This document shows positions 54,997 to 63,210 of a DNA stretch of 64,000 nucleotides, in pieces (the stretch's first letter is position 1; each line of letters opens with the position of its first letter). The DNA is taken from assembly GCF_024398035.1 (NCBI RefSeq), contig NZ_CP073748.1:1034001-1098000 (forward strand), given 5' to 3'. The notes beneath the pieces were generated by a model. The model saw nothing but the letters and a program-made list of their open reading frames with translations. It ran no database searches and was not told where the DNA came from. Origin of the DNA: Kordiimonas sp. SCSIO 12603. Its GTDB lineage: Bacteria > Pseudomonadota > Alphaproteobacteria > Sphingomonadales > Kordiimonadaceae. The translations under genes and the position numbers were made by a program.

Positions 54997-55935
54997 ATGA
55001 GTTTAAACACTGTAGACATTGTAAATGCTGCAACGCTTGAGAAGGTTGTTCTTGCCAAGCGTATTTCTGCATTTTTACGTGATGAGCACTCTGAAGAAGA
55101 GCGCGCTACAGTGGAAAATGTTGCCAGAATGCTGGCGCAGGATATCGCGCTGCAAGTGCGTGAAACACTCGCTTTCGAACTTCGTACATGCAATGCTCTG
55201 CCTTATGACTTGGCGGCCAAATTGGCGTCTGATGTAGAAAGTGTGGCGTGCCCGTTTCTTGCGTCCACCTTGGCGTTCACTGATATGCAGCTTGCGGGTC
55301 TCGTACCGCATCTTGAAGAATATGCTCATATAACGCTCGCACGTCGCCCTGACTTGGGGCCTCAGACATGTCAGGCGATTGTAACGGTGGGTTCTGATAA
55401 AACTGCCACATATGTGGTGCGGAATGACCATATCACGCTATCAGATCAAACCTGCGATATTCTGGTTAAGAAACATGCGGAAAACCAAGGTGTGATGGAC
55501 CATCTTTCCCGCCGCACAGATCTTCCATTGTCTACTGTTGAAATGATCATGCATAAGGTCTCTGCCGAGTGCAGAGCGGCACTTGTGGAGCATTACAGTA
55601 TTGATCGGTCTGTTGCCGAGGAAGTGACAGGTAATAGCATGTTTGAGGCGATGTGGCGGCAGCTGGAAAAAGCCAGCCCAACACAGGTGCATGCTTATGT
55701 TATCGACCTGAAACGTTCTGGCAGACTTACCCATGATCTGGTGAAAGATATCGCTGGCCGTGGTTGTTTGGCCTTTTTGGAAAGCATGCTAGCTCTTGAA
55801 ACAGGGTTAACATTAGGGGCTGTGCGGGAAGTTCTCTATGCAGGTGATACAAAAGCCTTTGTGGGCCTGATGCAAAAGGCGAAGATCAATAAATCAGCTG
55901 CTCAGGATTACCACCGGATCGTTAACGGCCAATAA
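54997..55935 (+). CDS. DUF2336-family protein, copy 2
   Basis: A 312-residue paralogue of the preceding gene, aligning along its whole length (LEKVVLAKRISAFL, VRETLAFELR, GRGCLAFLESMLALE). The ATG at 54997 has GGAG upstream and gives the same N-terminal length as copy 1; the longer start at 54970 is rejected. It is separated from copy 1 by 137 bases. A terminator follows at 55961-55988. Confidence 0.85.
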   Translation: MSLNTVDIVNAATLEKVVLAKRISAFLRDEHSEEERATVENVARMLAQDIALQVRETLAFELRTCNALPYDLAAKLASDVESVACPFLASTLAFTDMQLAGLVPHLEEYAHITLARRPDLGPQTCQAIVTVGSDKTATYVVRNDHITLSDQTCDILVKKHAENQGVMDHLSRRTDLPLSTVEMIMHKVSAECRAALVEHYSIDRSVAEEVTGNSMFEAMWRQLEKASPTQVHAYVIDLKRSGRLTHDLVKDIAGRGCLAFLESMLALETGLTLGAVREVLYAGDTKAFVGLMQKAKINKSAAQDYHRIVNGQ

Positions 55936-55960
55936 TTATTCTGTTGAAAACAGGTCTAAA

Positions 55961-55988
55961 AAAGGGCGCTTCGTAGCGCCCCTTTTTG
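55961..55988 (+). terminator. Terminator after the second DUF2336 gene
   Basis: A stem of GGGCGCT and AGCGCCC, loop TCGT, followed by CTTTTT. The A-run on the left may also serve the convergent DoxX-like gene. Confidence 0.88.
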
Positions 55989-55989
55989 T

Positions 55990-56454
55990 TTATGCTTCTG
56001 TCGCTTCTGGCTTCTTGCCAAGCAGCGCCAAAATTTCATCCTGACGGCGATACATCATGTAAAGTGCGAAAATCAAAACGATCACAGCAGTATTAGCGAG
56101 TGTATCATCCACGTGCTCTACACCTGCTTCATCTGTAAAGCGTACTACCCAGCCAAGTGGGCTGAAAAGGTGGAAGAAGATCGCACCAGCCATTGTGCCT
56201 GCGGCCAGAATCGCACCGTATAGGCGCAGATTTGGGATAATCAGCAAAATTGAAGCAGCAAGTTCAATCACACCAGTGATTATCGCACCGTACTGAGAGA
56301 ACCAATCCATACCAAGCCAGGTGCCGATTGTAGTAAAAATATGTCGAGGTTCTGCAGCCTCCAGGATTTCAAATTTGAAAGGTAGACTGCCCCCCAAAAT
56401 TGCTACCATAAAAATAACTAAAGCCCATTCATGATGTTTCTTAATAAAATCCAT
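55990..56454 (-). CDS. DoxX-like membrane protein
   Basis: A 154-residue protein with four transmembrane segments (about 11-31, 54-78, 82-104 and 118-136), the DoxX/MauE-like layout. The loop between TM3 and TM4 is acidic. The family is linked in some bacteria to oxidative stress or quinone-related redox work, but this member's role is unknown. GGAAGAGAGAG precedes the ATG. It lies downstream of the ATP-grasp and DedA genes in the same direction, 46 bases away. Confidence 0.7.
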   Translation of the reverse strand: MDFIKKHHEWALVIFMVAILGGSLPFKFEILEAAEPRHIFTTIGTWLGMDWFSQYGAIITGVIELAASILLIIPNLRLYGAILAAGTMAGAIFFHLFSPLGWVVRFTDEAGVEHVDDTLANTAVIVLIFALYMMYRRQDEILALLGKKPEATEA

Positions 56455-56500
56455 GATGCTCTCTCTTCCTTTAGTTCTGGTTATGCCCCAGTTGTGCGAT

Positions 56501-57634
56501 TTAGTGTGTTATCGGATATTGTTTTGTTAGTTGTTTTTCACGCCACCAAGCTTTTGCAAGTTTTCTCAATGACGTAGGGGCATGGCCCCGCTTCCTGTTT
56601 TTTGCACCAATAGCATATAAGTGCCCATATTGCTGCATCAGCGTTTTATAGGCTTGCCATAAGGTTGTACGCGAATCCCATATATGTGTTGGCTCGCCAC
56701 CAGCACCGTTCACTTCTATGATTTTGAAATCTTCCCCATTCTGGAACTTATCAAAACTTCCAAAGCGTACATCAAAACGGCCTACGTGGAATTCGTTCAT
56801 GGTTTTGGCAATTTCGTCGAAACGTTTCACCATACCTTCGGTGATATGTTCGTTGCCGTTTCTGAAAATAGTGCCCTTGCTGTGGTTGCCTGCAAACGCC
56901 AGTTTAATTGCTTCACCGGAAGGAATAACTTCTTCAAGGCGATCTTTGTGCCGCTCTAAATATAAGTGCGGTACCTTGCCTGCGCGCGGGTCTGCCATAA
57001 TAAGTTCCCGGAGCGTAGCTTTGCCATCACCATACACACGAGGGAAATATTTAAGAGTGAGGCTGATGATTTGGCCTTTTTCTTCGCCGGGATGCTTGAT
57101 GTAATAAACCCCAGCTTCGCCTTCTTCATCCACAAGGGTCTGCAGCATAAATTCAGCGCCAGCCGGATAGCTTTCAATATACGCATCAAGCTCCGTATCT
57201 GTTTTAACGAGTTGCACCCCAGCCCCGCGCATGCCCATATCAGGTTTCGCTACAAGAGGTAGGGCAAGGCCTGCTTCTTTCATTGCCTGCCTTGCGTCCT
57301 TCAGGCTGCGCTTCAGAGCGCCATCACCGCTCCATCGGACGCATTTCACATACGGAGAAACATAATCTCGCGCAGAGCCCGTAATTTCTTCCATCACTTC
57401 ATATTTGCTTTCACCAACGAGACCGGAGAAAGGCAAATGTGGGTTTGTGTTGGTTGGAAGGGTTAAGCCCATATGACGCAGCATCAGCCAGCCGCAATAA
57501 AGCGCTACTGGAGCATAAAAAAGATGCGATGGAGCGAACTCAAACCATGAGATATCAGCAGCTGACGCATCAAGCGCAGGCATACCAGCATGTGGTTCAT
57601 TGTTATGTTGTGTTTTTAAGCTAGTTGCTTCCAC
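56501..57634 (-). CDS. ATP-grasp ligase of unknown substrate
   Basis: A carboxylate-amine ligase-like protein of about 377 residues. It has the ATP-grasp landmarks: a Lys-containing PLVAKPDMGMRGAGVQLVK strand, a central acidic EFMLQTLVDEEGEAGVYY, and the C-terminal metal-binding FKIIEVNGAGGEPTHIWD. The N-terminus has a weak hydrophobic stretch (FAPSHLFYAPVALYCGWLML). The start is uncertain: GTG 57634 is chosen, with TTG 57646 as an alternative that overlaps the DedA-like gene. It resembles D-alanine ligase or glutamate-ligase folds, but the product cannot be predicted. Confidence 0.75.
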   Translation of the reverse strand: MEATSLKTQHNNEPHAGMPALDASAADISWFEFAPSHLFYAPVALYCGWLMLRHMGLTLPTNTNPHLPFSGLVGESKYEVMEEITGSARDYVSPYVKCVRWSGDGALKRSLKDARQAMKEAGLALPLVAKPDMGMRGAGVQLVKTDTELDAYIESYPAGAEFMLQTLVDEEGEAGVYYIKHPGEEKGQIISLTLKYFPRVYGDGKATLRELIMADPRAGKVPHLYLERHKDRLEEVIPSGEAIKLAFAGNHSKGTIFRNGNEHITEGMVKRFDEIAKTMNEFHVGRFDVRFGSFDKFQNGEDFKIIEVNGAGGEPTHIWDSRTTLWQAYKTLMQQYGHLYAIGAKNRKRGHAPTSLRKLAKAWWREKQLTKQYPITH

Positions 57635-58280
57635 GTGAAGTCTCAAAATTAGGGGGTAATGGTAGGTCTTCTTTTTCCTCAGCAGGATCAGGCAACTGGG
57701 TTGATAGGCCTGACGTCTTAATAAAGCGAGGAATAAGGATGATCATGGCTAAGGCAACAATAACAGCTGCAGAAATACTGGCGATACTGCCGTATTCAGA
57801 AAATGCCTGCTGGATTTCGCTGACGAACAGTACCATTGCTGTAACCCAGACAATGGCCGCTGCACCCATAACAATCACAAAACGAGTGAAAGATAGCTTC
57901 AAAAAACCAAATGTCAGATAGGTTACTAAGCGAGTGCCGGGTGTGAAACGCGAAAAGAAAAGAACACCCGATTCTTTACCCTTTAACCAGCGTCTTAATT
58001 TTCTGGTTTTGCCAATTGGCAGTTTTTTACGCAGATAATTATTATCTCTGGCTGTCCAGCCAAGGCCGTAAAGCCCGATATCACCAACCAAAATGCCTGT
58101 GGCAATTGCTGTTATGGCAAATAGCGGGCTAACCACTCCCATACCAACGAGAATGCTGCCAGCAATTAGGGTACCGTCTTCTGTAGCGAAGGTGGCTAAA
58201 GCAAGTGCTAAACCCAGCAATAGTGGGTCATGCGCCAGACTTTCCAGTAGCTGGATGATATTTTCTGGTGACAAATCCAT
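57621..58280 (-). CDS. DedA/VTT-family membrane protein
   Basis: The 219-residue protein has about five hydrophobic segments and the VTT core. The core includes FATEDGTLIAGSILVG, a conserved acidic re-entrant segment, and RFTPGTRLVTYLTFG. DedA proteins are now seen as lipid scramblases or flippases involved in recycling undecaprenyl phosphate and in envelope homeostasis. The C-terminal tail is proline- and acid-rich. The gene overlaps the ATP-grasp gene that follows by about 14 bases, which suggests joint expression. Confidence 0.85.
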   Translation of the reverse strand: MDLSPENIIQLLESLAHDPLLLGLALALATFATEDGTLIAGSILVGMGVVSPLFAITAIATGILVGDIGLYGLGWTARDNNYLRKKLPIGKTRKLRRWLKGKESGVLFFSRFTPGTRLVTYLTFGFLKLSFTRFVIVMGAAAIVWVTAMVLFVSEIQQAFSEYGSIASISAAVIVALAMIILIPRFIKTSGLSTQLPDPAEEKEDLPLPPNFETSRGSN

Positions 58281-58655
58281 TACTTTTTACATCGTTTCCT
58301 TAGACCAGTTTGGGTATCTGGTGGCTTGTGTCAAGTTTCTGCTCTTTGGTCAACTGCTTCATTGCCACAAAAGATTACCTAAACTCAGCGTTCTGAAAAC
58401 CTAATTTTAGGTGATAATAAGCGCGCGCTTACACACGGGTTTGTGAAATAAATGTGTAGCATCAGTTTATAGATAACAGTTTAGAAAGCCTCTATTCTAA
58501 AGTTTATTTAGGGTGCGATTGGAAAAATATCGCTGTTTTTTGAGATTGTTTAGTTTTGCCCTTGCGAATGCAATACACATTCTTGTGGGTAGAGTAAGCA
58601 AAAGTTAATGGGAACTCAGCATCAAGAACTGAGGCGGTAATAACTGTAATGATGA
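58281..58655. other. Non-coding stretch between the DedA-like gene and apt
   Basis: 375 bases between divergent genes. It contains an AAGCGCGCGCTT palindrome at about 58419-58430 and AT-rich tracts suited to promoters. A 72-codon frame on the minus strand overlaps apt and has no ribosome site, so it is not called. Confidence 0.5.
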
Positions 58656-59201
58656 GTGAGACAGCAAGTGATAGAACAGCAACGAATTGATGGATATATC
58701 CGCACGATTCCGGATTTCCCAAAACCGGGCATTGAGTTCAAAGATGTAACAAGCCTGTTTGCTGATGCGGAAGGTTTTCGCTTACTGCTGGATAAGTTTC
58801 AGCAAAAACTAACTGGGTACCGTATTGATGCGGTGGCTGGTATTGATGCACGTGGTTTTATCATTGGTGGCGCGCTTGCTGATCGCCTGCGGTGCGGGTT
58901 TGTTGCTATCCGGAAAAAAGGGAAGCTTCCAGCTGATACCATTTCTGAAGCATATGAACTGGAATATGGTGAGGAAATCTTAGAAATTCACAGTGATGCA
59001 ATCCAAAAAGGACAACGTGTTCTTTTGGTGGATGACGTGTTGGCAACTGGTGGTACTGCAAAAGCTGGCGTTAAGCTGATTGAGCGTATTGGCGGTGAGA
59101 TTGTTATGTGTGCCTTCGCGGTCGATTTAGCGAATCTGGGCGGCCATGATGCGCTTGAAAGCGATGGCTATGAAGTTTTCAGCCTTAGCCAATTTAACTA
59201 A
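58656..59201 (+). CDS. apt: Adenine phosphoribosyltransferase
   Basis: Salvages adenine to AMP using PRPP. The 181-residue sequence has IRTIPDFPKPGIEFKDVTSL at the N-terminus, the active-site AGIDARGFIIGGALAD, and the PRPP-binding motif VLLVDDVLATGGTAKAG. The GTG at 58656 directly follows an in-frame TGA; a second GTG at 58668 is possible. The 3' end of the coding region forms part of a terminator hairpin. Confidence 0.97.
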   Translation: MRQQVIEQQRIDGYIRTIPDFPKPGIEFKDVTSLFADAEGFRLLLDKFQQKLTGYRIDAVAGIDARGFIIGGALADRLRCGFVAIRKKGKLPADTISEAYELEYGEEILEIHSDAIQKGQRVLLVDDVLATGGTAKAGVKLIERIGGEIVMCAFAVDLANLGGHDALESDGYEVFSLSQFN

Positions 59202-59217
59202 GGCTGATTTTTTTAAA
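59181..59217 (+). terminator. Terminator overlapping the apt 3' end
   Basis: A perfect 8-bp stem (AGCCTTAG and CTAAGGCT), with the left arm inside the last codons of apt, followed by GATTTTTTT. Confidence 0.8.
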
Positions 59218-59228
59218 TTATTTTAAGC

Positions 59229-60353
59229 TTATAGCTCATCTACCATATGGTGGAGCGTATCAATACATGCGCGTGCCAAGTGGCGGCAACGTTGTGGGCT
59301 CCAACCAAATTCTGGATCTGGTAGATCATCATTGTCTTTGAATGGCATTTCCAAAGTCATCGCCAAACAGCCATGTGTTTCAGCCACATAATCAGTACAT
59401 TTTTTCATGTCTGCTGAACCTGGGGCATCAACGTCATAACCGAATTCCTGCTGGAAATCTGGCGAGATGATGCAAAGCAGATCTTGATATATTTTCAGAA
59501 GTTTCATCTGCTTTTCTGTAAGCGAAGGGATGCCCTCGAAGCCTGCGATAAAGTTATAAGGCAGTGCTTCATCACCGTGTACATCCAGATGAAAATCAAC
59601 ACCTGTCTCTGCCATCTTTTCACGCACAAGGTACACTTCCGGGCTGCGATCCATGCTTGGGTTTGCCCATTCACGGTTCAGATTGGCGCCCGCCGCGTTT
59701 GTACGTAGATGGCCGCGTTTTGAACCATCTGGGTTCATGTTAGGTACAATATAGAAATGGCACTTTTCGAGAAGGGCCGTGGCAACCGGGTTATCCTGAT
59801 CAAGAAGGTAATCAAAAGCACCTTCCATCCACCATTCTGCCATGCTTTCACCAGGATGCTGGCGGGCGATAAGCCATACTTTCTTCCGGCCTTCTGGGCC
59901 GTAGCCAATTTCTACAAGGTCAAGATCTTGGCCATCTAGTGTGTGGCCAAGGACGCTTGTGGAAACAAGAGGGCTATCTGAAACCTCTGCAATCATATCC
60001 GCATGGCGTTCCATAGAAAATGGTGCAAAATACGCGAAATAGAGGCTGTCTTGCTCCGGTTCAATTTCCCATGAAAGGGTGGTGCCGTCATATTCAGTTT
60101 CAATGCGGAACCAGCTTTCTCTGTCATAGGAAGCGCAAACTTTATATTCTTCCCAGCCTTCGGCGTAAGCTGCACCACCTGCATTTTCGATTGTCAGCTT
60201 GCAAGGGGTATCTTCCACACCGGAAACACGGAAGTGGAACCACTGATAAAAATCGGAATTATTGTCCTTACGAATTGCGAGTCGCACATCTGACGGGTCA
60301 TCCGCCTTAATAATTTCGATATTTCCACTATCAAACGCACTTGAAATAAGCAT
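59229..60353 (-). CDS. M14-family zinc carboxypeptidase, cytosolic CCP-like
   Basis: The 374-residue enzyme has an N-terminal beta-sandwich (about residues 1-125) typical of cytosolic carboxypeptidases (Nna1/CCP), then the M14 domain. Zinc ligands are H166 and E169 (RQHPGES) and H259 (LDVHGDE). The catalytic Glu is E335 (MTLEMPF). PNMNPDGSKRGHLRTN is the substrate-binding strand. There is no signal peptide, so it acts in the cytoplasm. AGGAGCC precedes the ATG. Eukaryotic relatives trim polyglutamate from tubulin; the bacterial substrate is unknown. Confidence 0.92.
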   Translation of the reverse strand: MLISSAFDSGNIEIIKADDPSDVRLAIRKDNNSDFYQWFHFRVSGVEDTPCKLTIENAGGAAYAEGWEEYKVCASYDRESWFRIETEYDGTTLSWEIEPEQDSLYFAYFAPFSMERHADMIAEVSDSPLVSTSVLGHTLDGQDLDLVEIGYGPEGRKKVWLIARQHPGESMAEWWMEGAFDYLLDQDNPVATALLEKCHFYIVPNMNPDGSKRGHLRTNAAGANLNREWANPSMDRSPEVYLVREKMAETGVDFHLDVHGDEALPYNFIAGFEGIPSLTEKQMKLLKIYQDLLCIISPDFQQEFGYDVDAPGSADMKKCTDYVAETHGCLAMTLEMPFKDNDDLPDPEFGWSPQRCRHLARACIDTLHHMVDEL

Positions 60354-60501
60354 GCTTGTGGCTCCTGAGCTTGGTTTCTCAATAAATGTAATTTGCCTTT
60401 GCCTATCGCCTTTTAGGGGCTTTGGTCAATCAGCAAGTTTGTGAACCTTAACGGAAACCTTAGGGAAACGCTAAGGTTCGTATCGAAAAAACGTGAAAAA
60501 T

Positions 60502-60520
60502 TAGTACAGATATTGTACTA
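60502..60520. promoter_or_regulatory. Operator-like palindrome
   Basis: TAGTACA-GATAT-TGTACTA has perfect 7-base arms with a 5-base spacer. It overlaps a TTGTAC that could serve as a -35 for a transcript running into the terminator at 60580, with TATGCG 18 bases further on. Confidence 0.4.
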
Positions 60521-60544
60521 TCATGTTACTGACGCATATGCGTG

Positions 60545-60616
60545 AGAGGACTACCCTTGCTATCTAACAGGGGAATTTGAGGCGCTTTCTGCCAAGGCGG
60601 GAAGCGCCTTCCTTTT
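60545..60616 (+). ncRNA. Candidate small RNA ending in a strong terminator
   Basis: Two adjacent hairpins lie between the palindrome and rpmJ: CCCTTG/CAGGGG (60554-60573), then a 13-bp terminator stem. No open reading frame of note runs through the segment. It is inferred from the orphan terminator and does not match a known RNA family I can name. Confidence 0.3.
60580..60616 (+). terminator. Orphan Rho-independent terminator
   Basis: A 13-bp stem (AGGCGCTTTCTGC and GCGGGAAGCGCCT, two G-U pairs, CAAG loop) is followed by TCCTTTT. The gene on its left is divergent, so it cannot end an annotated plus-strand gene. Confidence 0.85.
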
Positions 60617-60655
60617 GAAAGTACCATTTTCTTCTATGAAACGAGGCGCAACCTA

Positions 60656-60684
60656 TTGACAGATTGGGCATCCCCCCTTATGTT
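60656..60684 (+). promoter_or_regulatory. Sigma-70-type promoter of rpmJ
   Basis: A perfect -35 TTGACA, a 17-base spacer and TATGTT as -10, about 100 bases before the rpmJ start. It is the best promoter match noticed in the window. Confidence 0.7.
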
Positions 60685-60787
60685 CCGCCGCCAATGGATT
60701 CGAGGAATAACAGATTCGTTGTTCCCGCCGATTTCCGGTTTTCTGGGTCGGTGTAATTGTTAACTGGTTTAAGGAAGGGCCCGCGCT

Positions 60788-60913
60788 ATGAAAGTTCGCA
60801 ACAGCCTGAAGTCCCTAAAGTCTCGTCACCGCGATTGCCGTGTGATTCGTCGTAAGGGCCGCACATACGTAATTAATAAGACTCAGCGTCGTTTTAAAGC
60901 GCGCCAAGGCTAA
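60788..60913 (+). CDS. rpmJ: 50S ribosomal protein L36
   Basis: A 41-residue protein, [20 protein letters not shown] at the N-terminus and [13 protein letters not shown] at the end. It keeps only one cysteine (C17), so it is the zinc-independent form of L36, as usual in alphaproteobacteria. AAGGAAG lies upstream of the ATG. It has its own promoter and terminator, so it is a monocistronic gene with a leader of about 100 bases. Confidence 0.95.
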   Translation: MKVRNSLKSLKSRHRDCRVIRRKGRTYVINKTQRRFKARQG

Positions 60914-60941
60914 TCCTAGACTAGCCAGAGCATTATTGATT

Positions 60942-60977
60942 AAACCGCGCACTCTCATGTAGAGTTGCGCGGTTTTT
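60942..60977 (+). terminator. Terminator after rpmJ
   Basis: Long stem AAACCGCGC...TCT / AGA...GCGCGGTTT with a CATGT loop and a T-tail. Confidence 0.88.
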
Positions 60978-60996
60978 GTGTTTGTGGGGTTGAGCA

Positions 60997-61605
60997 ATGG
61001 CAGCTGTTAAAATTGTACTCTTTGATATTGGTAATGTGTTTGTGCACTGGGACCCTCGGTTCCTTTATGAGAAGCTTATTCCTGATAGCGATGAATTAGA
61101 TCGTTTTCTAAAGGACGTAGTGACCCTTGAATGGCACACGGAGCATGATAAGGGTAAAAGCTTCAAGGAAGGCACCTCAGAGCTTGCTATGCGCTTCCCT
61201 GAGTATGAAGACCTTATCAAAGTATATGATACCCGCTGGACAGAAACTATCAGTGGCCAGATAGACGAAACAGTCCATATCCTTGAAAGACTCGTGGAGC
61301 GGGGCATCCGTGTTTATGCTCTTACAAATTTCTCTGCGGAGAAATGGCCACCCTTTTGCCACGAATATGCTTTTACAGATTTATTTGAAGGTGTTGTGGT
61401 TTCCGGCGAAGAAAAGCTTGTGAAACCTGACCCGGCTATTTTCCAAATCGCTATAGACCGATACAGCCTTGATGCTGAAGCCACTCTTTATGTGGATGAT
61501 CGGCTGGAGAATGTGGAAGCAGCGGAGGCAAAAAAAATGCAGGGCCATCATTTTACGGACCCTGCAAAATTACTTGCTGATTTAGAGGCGAGAGGCCTGC
61601 TTTAA
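60997..61605 (+). CDS. HAD-superfamily phosphatase (YihX-like)
   Basis: The 202-residue protein has motif I LFDIGNVFVHWD (nucleophile D10), motif II LTNFS, motif III Lys in EKLVKPDPAIF, and motif IV YVDDRLENV. A helical cap (about residues 20-85) is of the C1 type. It resembles YihX-like sugar-phosphate phosphatases; the substrate is not assignable. The gene ends four bases before the convergent pyk stop. Confidence 0.88.
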   Translation: MAAVKIVLFDIGNVFVHWDPRFLYEKLIPDSDELDRFLKDVVTLEWHTEHDKGKSFKEGTSELAMRFPEYEDLIKVYDTRWTETISGQIDETVHILERLVERGIRVYALTNFSAEKWPPFCHEYAFTDLFEGVVVSGEEKLVKPDPAIFQIAIDRYSLDAEATLYVDDRLENVEAAEAKKMQGHHFTDPAKLLADLEARGLL

Positions 61606-61609
61606 GGTA

Positions 61610-63067
61610 TTAAACCTCGCTACCATCCACCCAAGCGATATGAAGTACGTTTGTGGCGCCTGGTGTGCCGAATGGTACACCAGCGGTTACCACAATGCGG
61701 TCACCAGCTTTTGCAAGGTTACTGCGCAGCGCCATGCGCTTAGCTTTGCCAATCATTTCTTCAAACGAATCTACATCCTTGGTCTTCACTGTGTGCAAGC
61801 CCCATACAATCGCCATGCGGCGTGCGATAGGTGTGCTTGGTGTTAGTGTAAGGATTGGTGCACTTGGGCGCTCACGTGATGCGCGGATCGCTGTGGCACC
61901 AGATGTGGTGAACGTTACGATTGCTTCAGCGCCGATCGATTTCGTTACTTGGCGTGCAGCCGCTGTAATCGCATCCTCTGTGCGGGAATTGGCATTCGCC
62001 AGCTCCTGACCTGTTGCCATATAATCTGGTTCAGCTTCCACACGTTTTGCTACACGGTCCATCACAGCTACGGCTTCACATGGGAAATCACCAACAGCTG
62101 ATTCAGCAGAAAGCATCACAGCGTCTGCACCATCTGCAACAGCTGTTGCGACATCAGTTACTTCCGCACGCGTCGGTACAGGTGACTGAATCATGGATTC
62201 GAGCATCTGTGTGGCAACCACAACAGGTTTACCAGCGTGGCGTGCTTTACGGATAATTTTCTTCTGGATACCCGGAACCTTTTCAACAGGTTCTTCAACA
62301 CCCAAATCACCACGGGCCACCATCACGCCGTCAGACAGTTCAATGATTTCATCCAGAGCATCAACAGCTGCTGGCTTTTCAATCTTCGCCATAACAGCAG
62401 CTTTGCCGCCAACCAGTTTCTTCGCTTCTGCAACATCGGCAGAGCGCTGTACGAAAGAAAGTGCAATCCAGTCAGCACCAGCTTTTAGGGCGAAAGCAAG
62501 GTCAGCACGGTCTTTTTCTGTAAGGGCAGCAAGCGGGAGAACCGCATTGGGAACGTTCACGCCTTTGCGGTCTGAAAGATAACCACCTACAAGTACAGTT
62601 GTGTGGGCCTTACCGTCTTCGATTTCAGTAACTTCAAGGCGGATTTTACCATCATCAAGAAGGATGTTTGTGCCAACCTCAATTGCATCAAAGATTTCTT
62701 TGTGCGGTAGGCCAACACGTTCTTTCGTGCCCGGTACATCGGTAAGGTCAAGCGTGAAACGTTGGCCTTCTTCAAGAAGGACTTTACCATCAGCGAAGGT
62801 GCCGCAGCGTAGTTTTGGGCCTTGCAGGTCTGCAAGAATGGCGATAGGACGACCAACTTCTTCTTCAACACTGCGGATAATCTTTACAAGGTCTTCTTTG
62901 CCAGCATGGTCACCGTGGCTCATATTCAGGCGGAATACGTCAACGCCTGCTTCAAAGAGAGCTTTAATACGTTCATGAGAACTTGATGCTGGGCCAAGGG
63001 TGGCGACAATACGAGTTTTACGCTCACGTCGGAATGCGGAAAACTCAGTATGGGTATAGGCGGTCAA
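61610..63067 (-). CDS. pyk: Pyruvate kinase
   Basis: Converts phosphoenolpyruvate and ADP to pyruvate and ATP. The 485-residue sequence contains TRIVATLGPASSSHERI and FRLNMSHGDH. The catalytic signature AVMAKIEKP and the helix MVARGDLGVEEP follow. The start is a TTG with a strong GGAGG at the right spacing, and no ATG or GTG lies further upstream in a credible position. The C-terminal domain is of the allosteric type. It is transcribed divergently from the N-formylglutamate amidohydrolase gene. Confidence 0.96.
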   Translation of the reverse strand: MTAYTHTEFSAFRRERKTRIVATLGPASSSHERIKALFEAGVDVFRLNMSHGDHAGKEDLVKIIRSVEEEVGRPIAILADLQGPKLRCGTFADGKVLLEEGQRFTLDLTDVPGTKERVGLPHKEIFDAIEVGTNILLDDGKIRLEVTEIEDGKAHTTVLVGGYLSDRKGVNVPNAVLPLAALTEKDRADLAFALKAGADWIALSFVQRSADVAEAKKLVGGKAAVMAKIEKPAAVDALDEIIELSDGVMVARGDLGVEEPVEKVPGIQKKIIRKARHAGKPVVVATQMLESMIQSPVPTRAEVTDVATAVADGADAVMLSAESAVGDFPCEAVAVMDRVAKRVEAEPDYMATGQELANANSRTEDAITAAARQVTKSIGAEAIVTFTTSGATAIRASRERPSAPILTLTPSTPIARRMAIVWGLHTVKTKDVDSFEEMIGKAKRMALRSNLAKAGDRIVVTAGVPFGTPGATNVLHIAWVDGSEV

Positions 63068-63210
63068 TGTTGCCTCCAGAAAGGGGGGTTATAGTTCAAC
63101 TTGCATGCATATGGGGGCTTTAATTTTTGCGCATGCTGCTTTAAACCTTGCGAAAGGTCCAGTTATTTTTTCAACTGAAACTAAATAATCATATATGTTA
63201 GGCCCTTCTT

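Larger units (their letters stand above)
60354..60787. other. Non-coding stretch between the M14 gene and rpmJ
   Basis: 434 bases holding several signals listed separately: a palindrome at 60502-60520, a strong terminator hairpin at 60580-60616 with no gene before it, and the rpmJ promoter at 60656-60684. An 8-bp hairpin (AACCTTAG and CTAAGGTT, 60456-60478) lies nearer the M14 gene. Confidence 0.6.

Noticed and set aside
58504-58722. 72-codon minus-strand frame with a hydrophobic stretch
   Set aside because: It overlaps the apt start, lacks a ribosome site and has no recognisable features.
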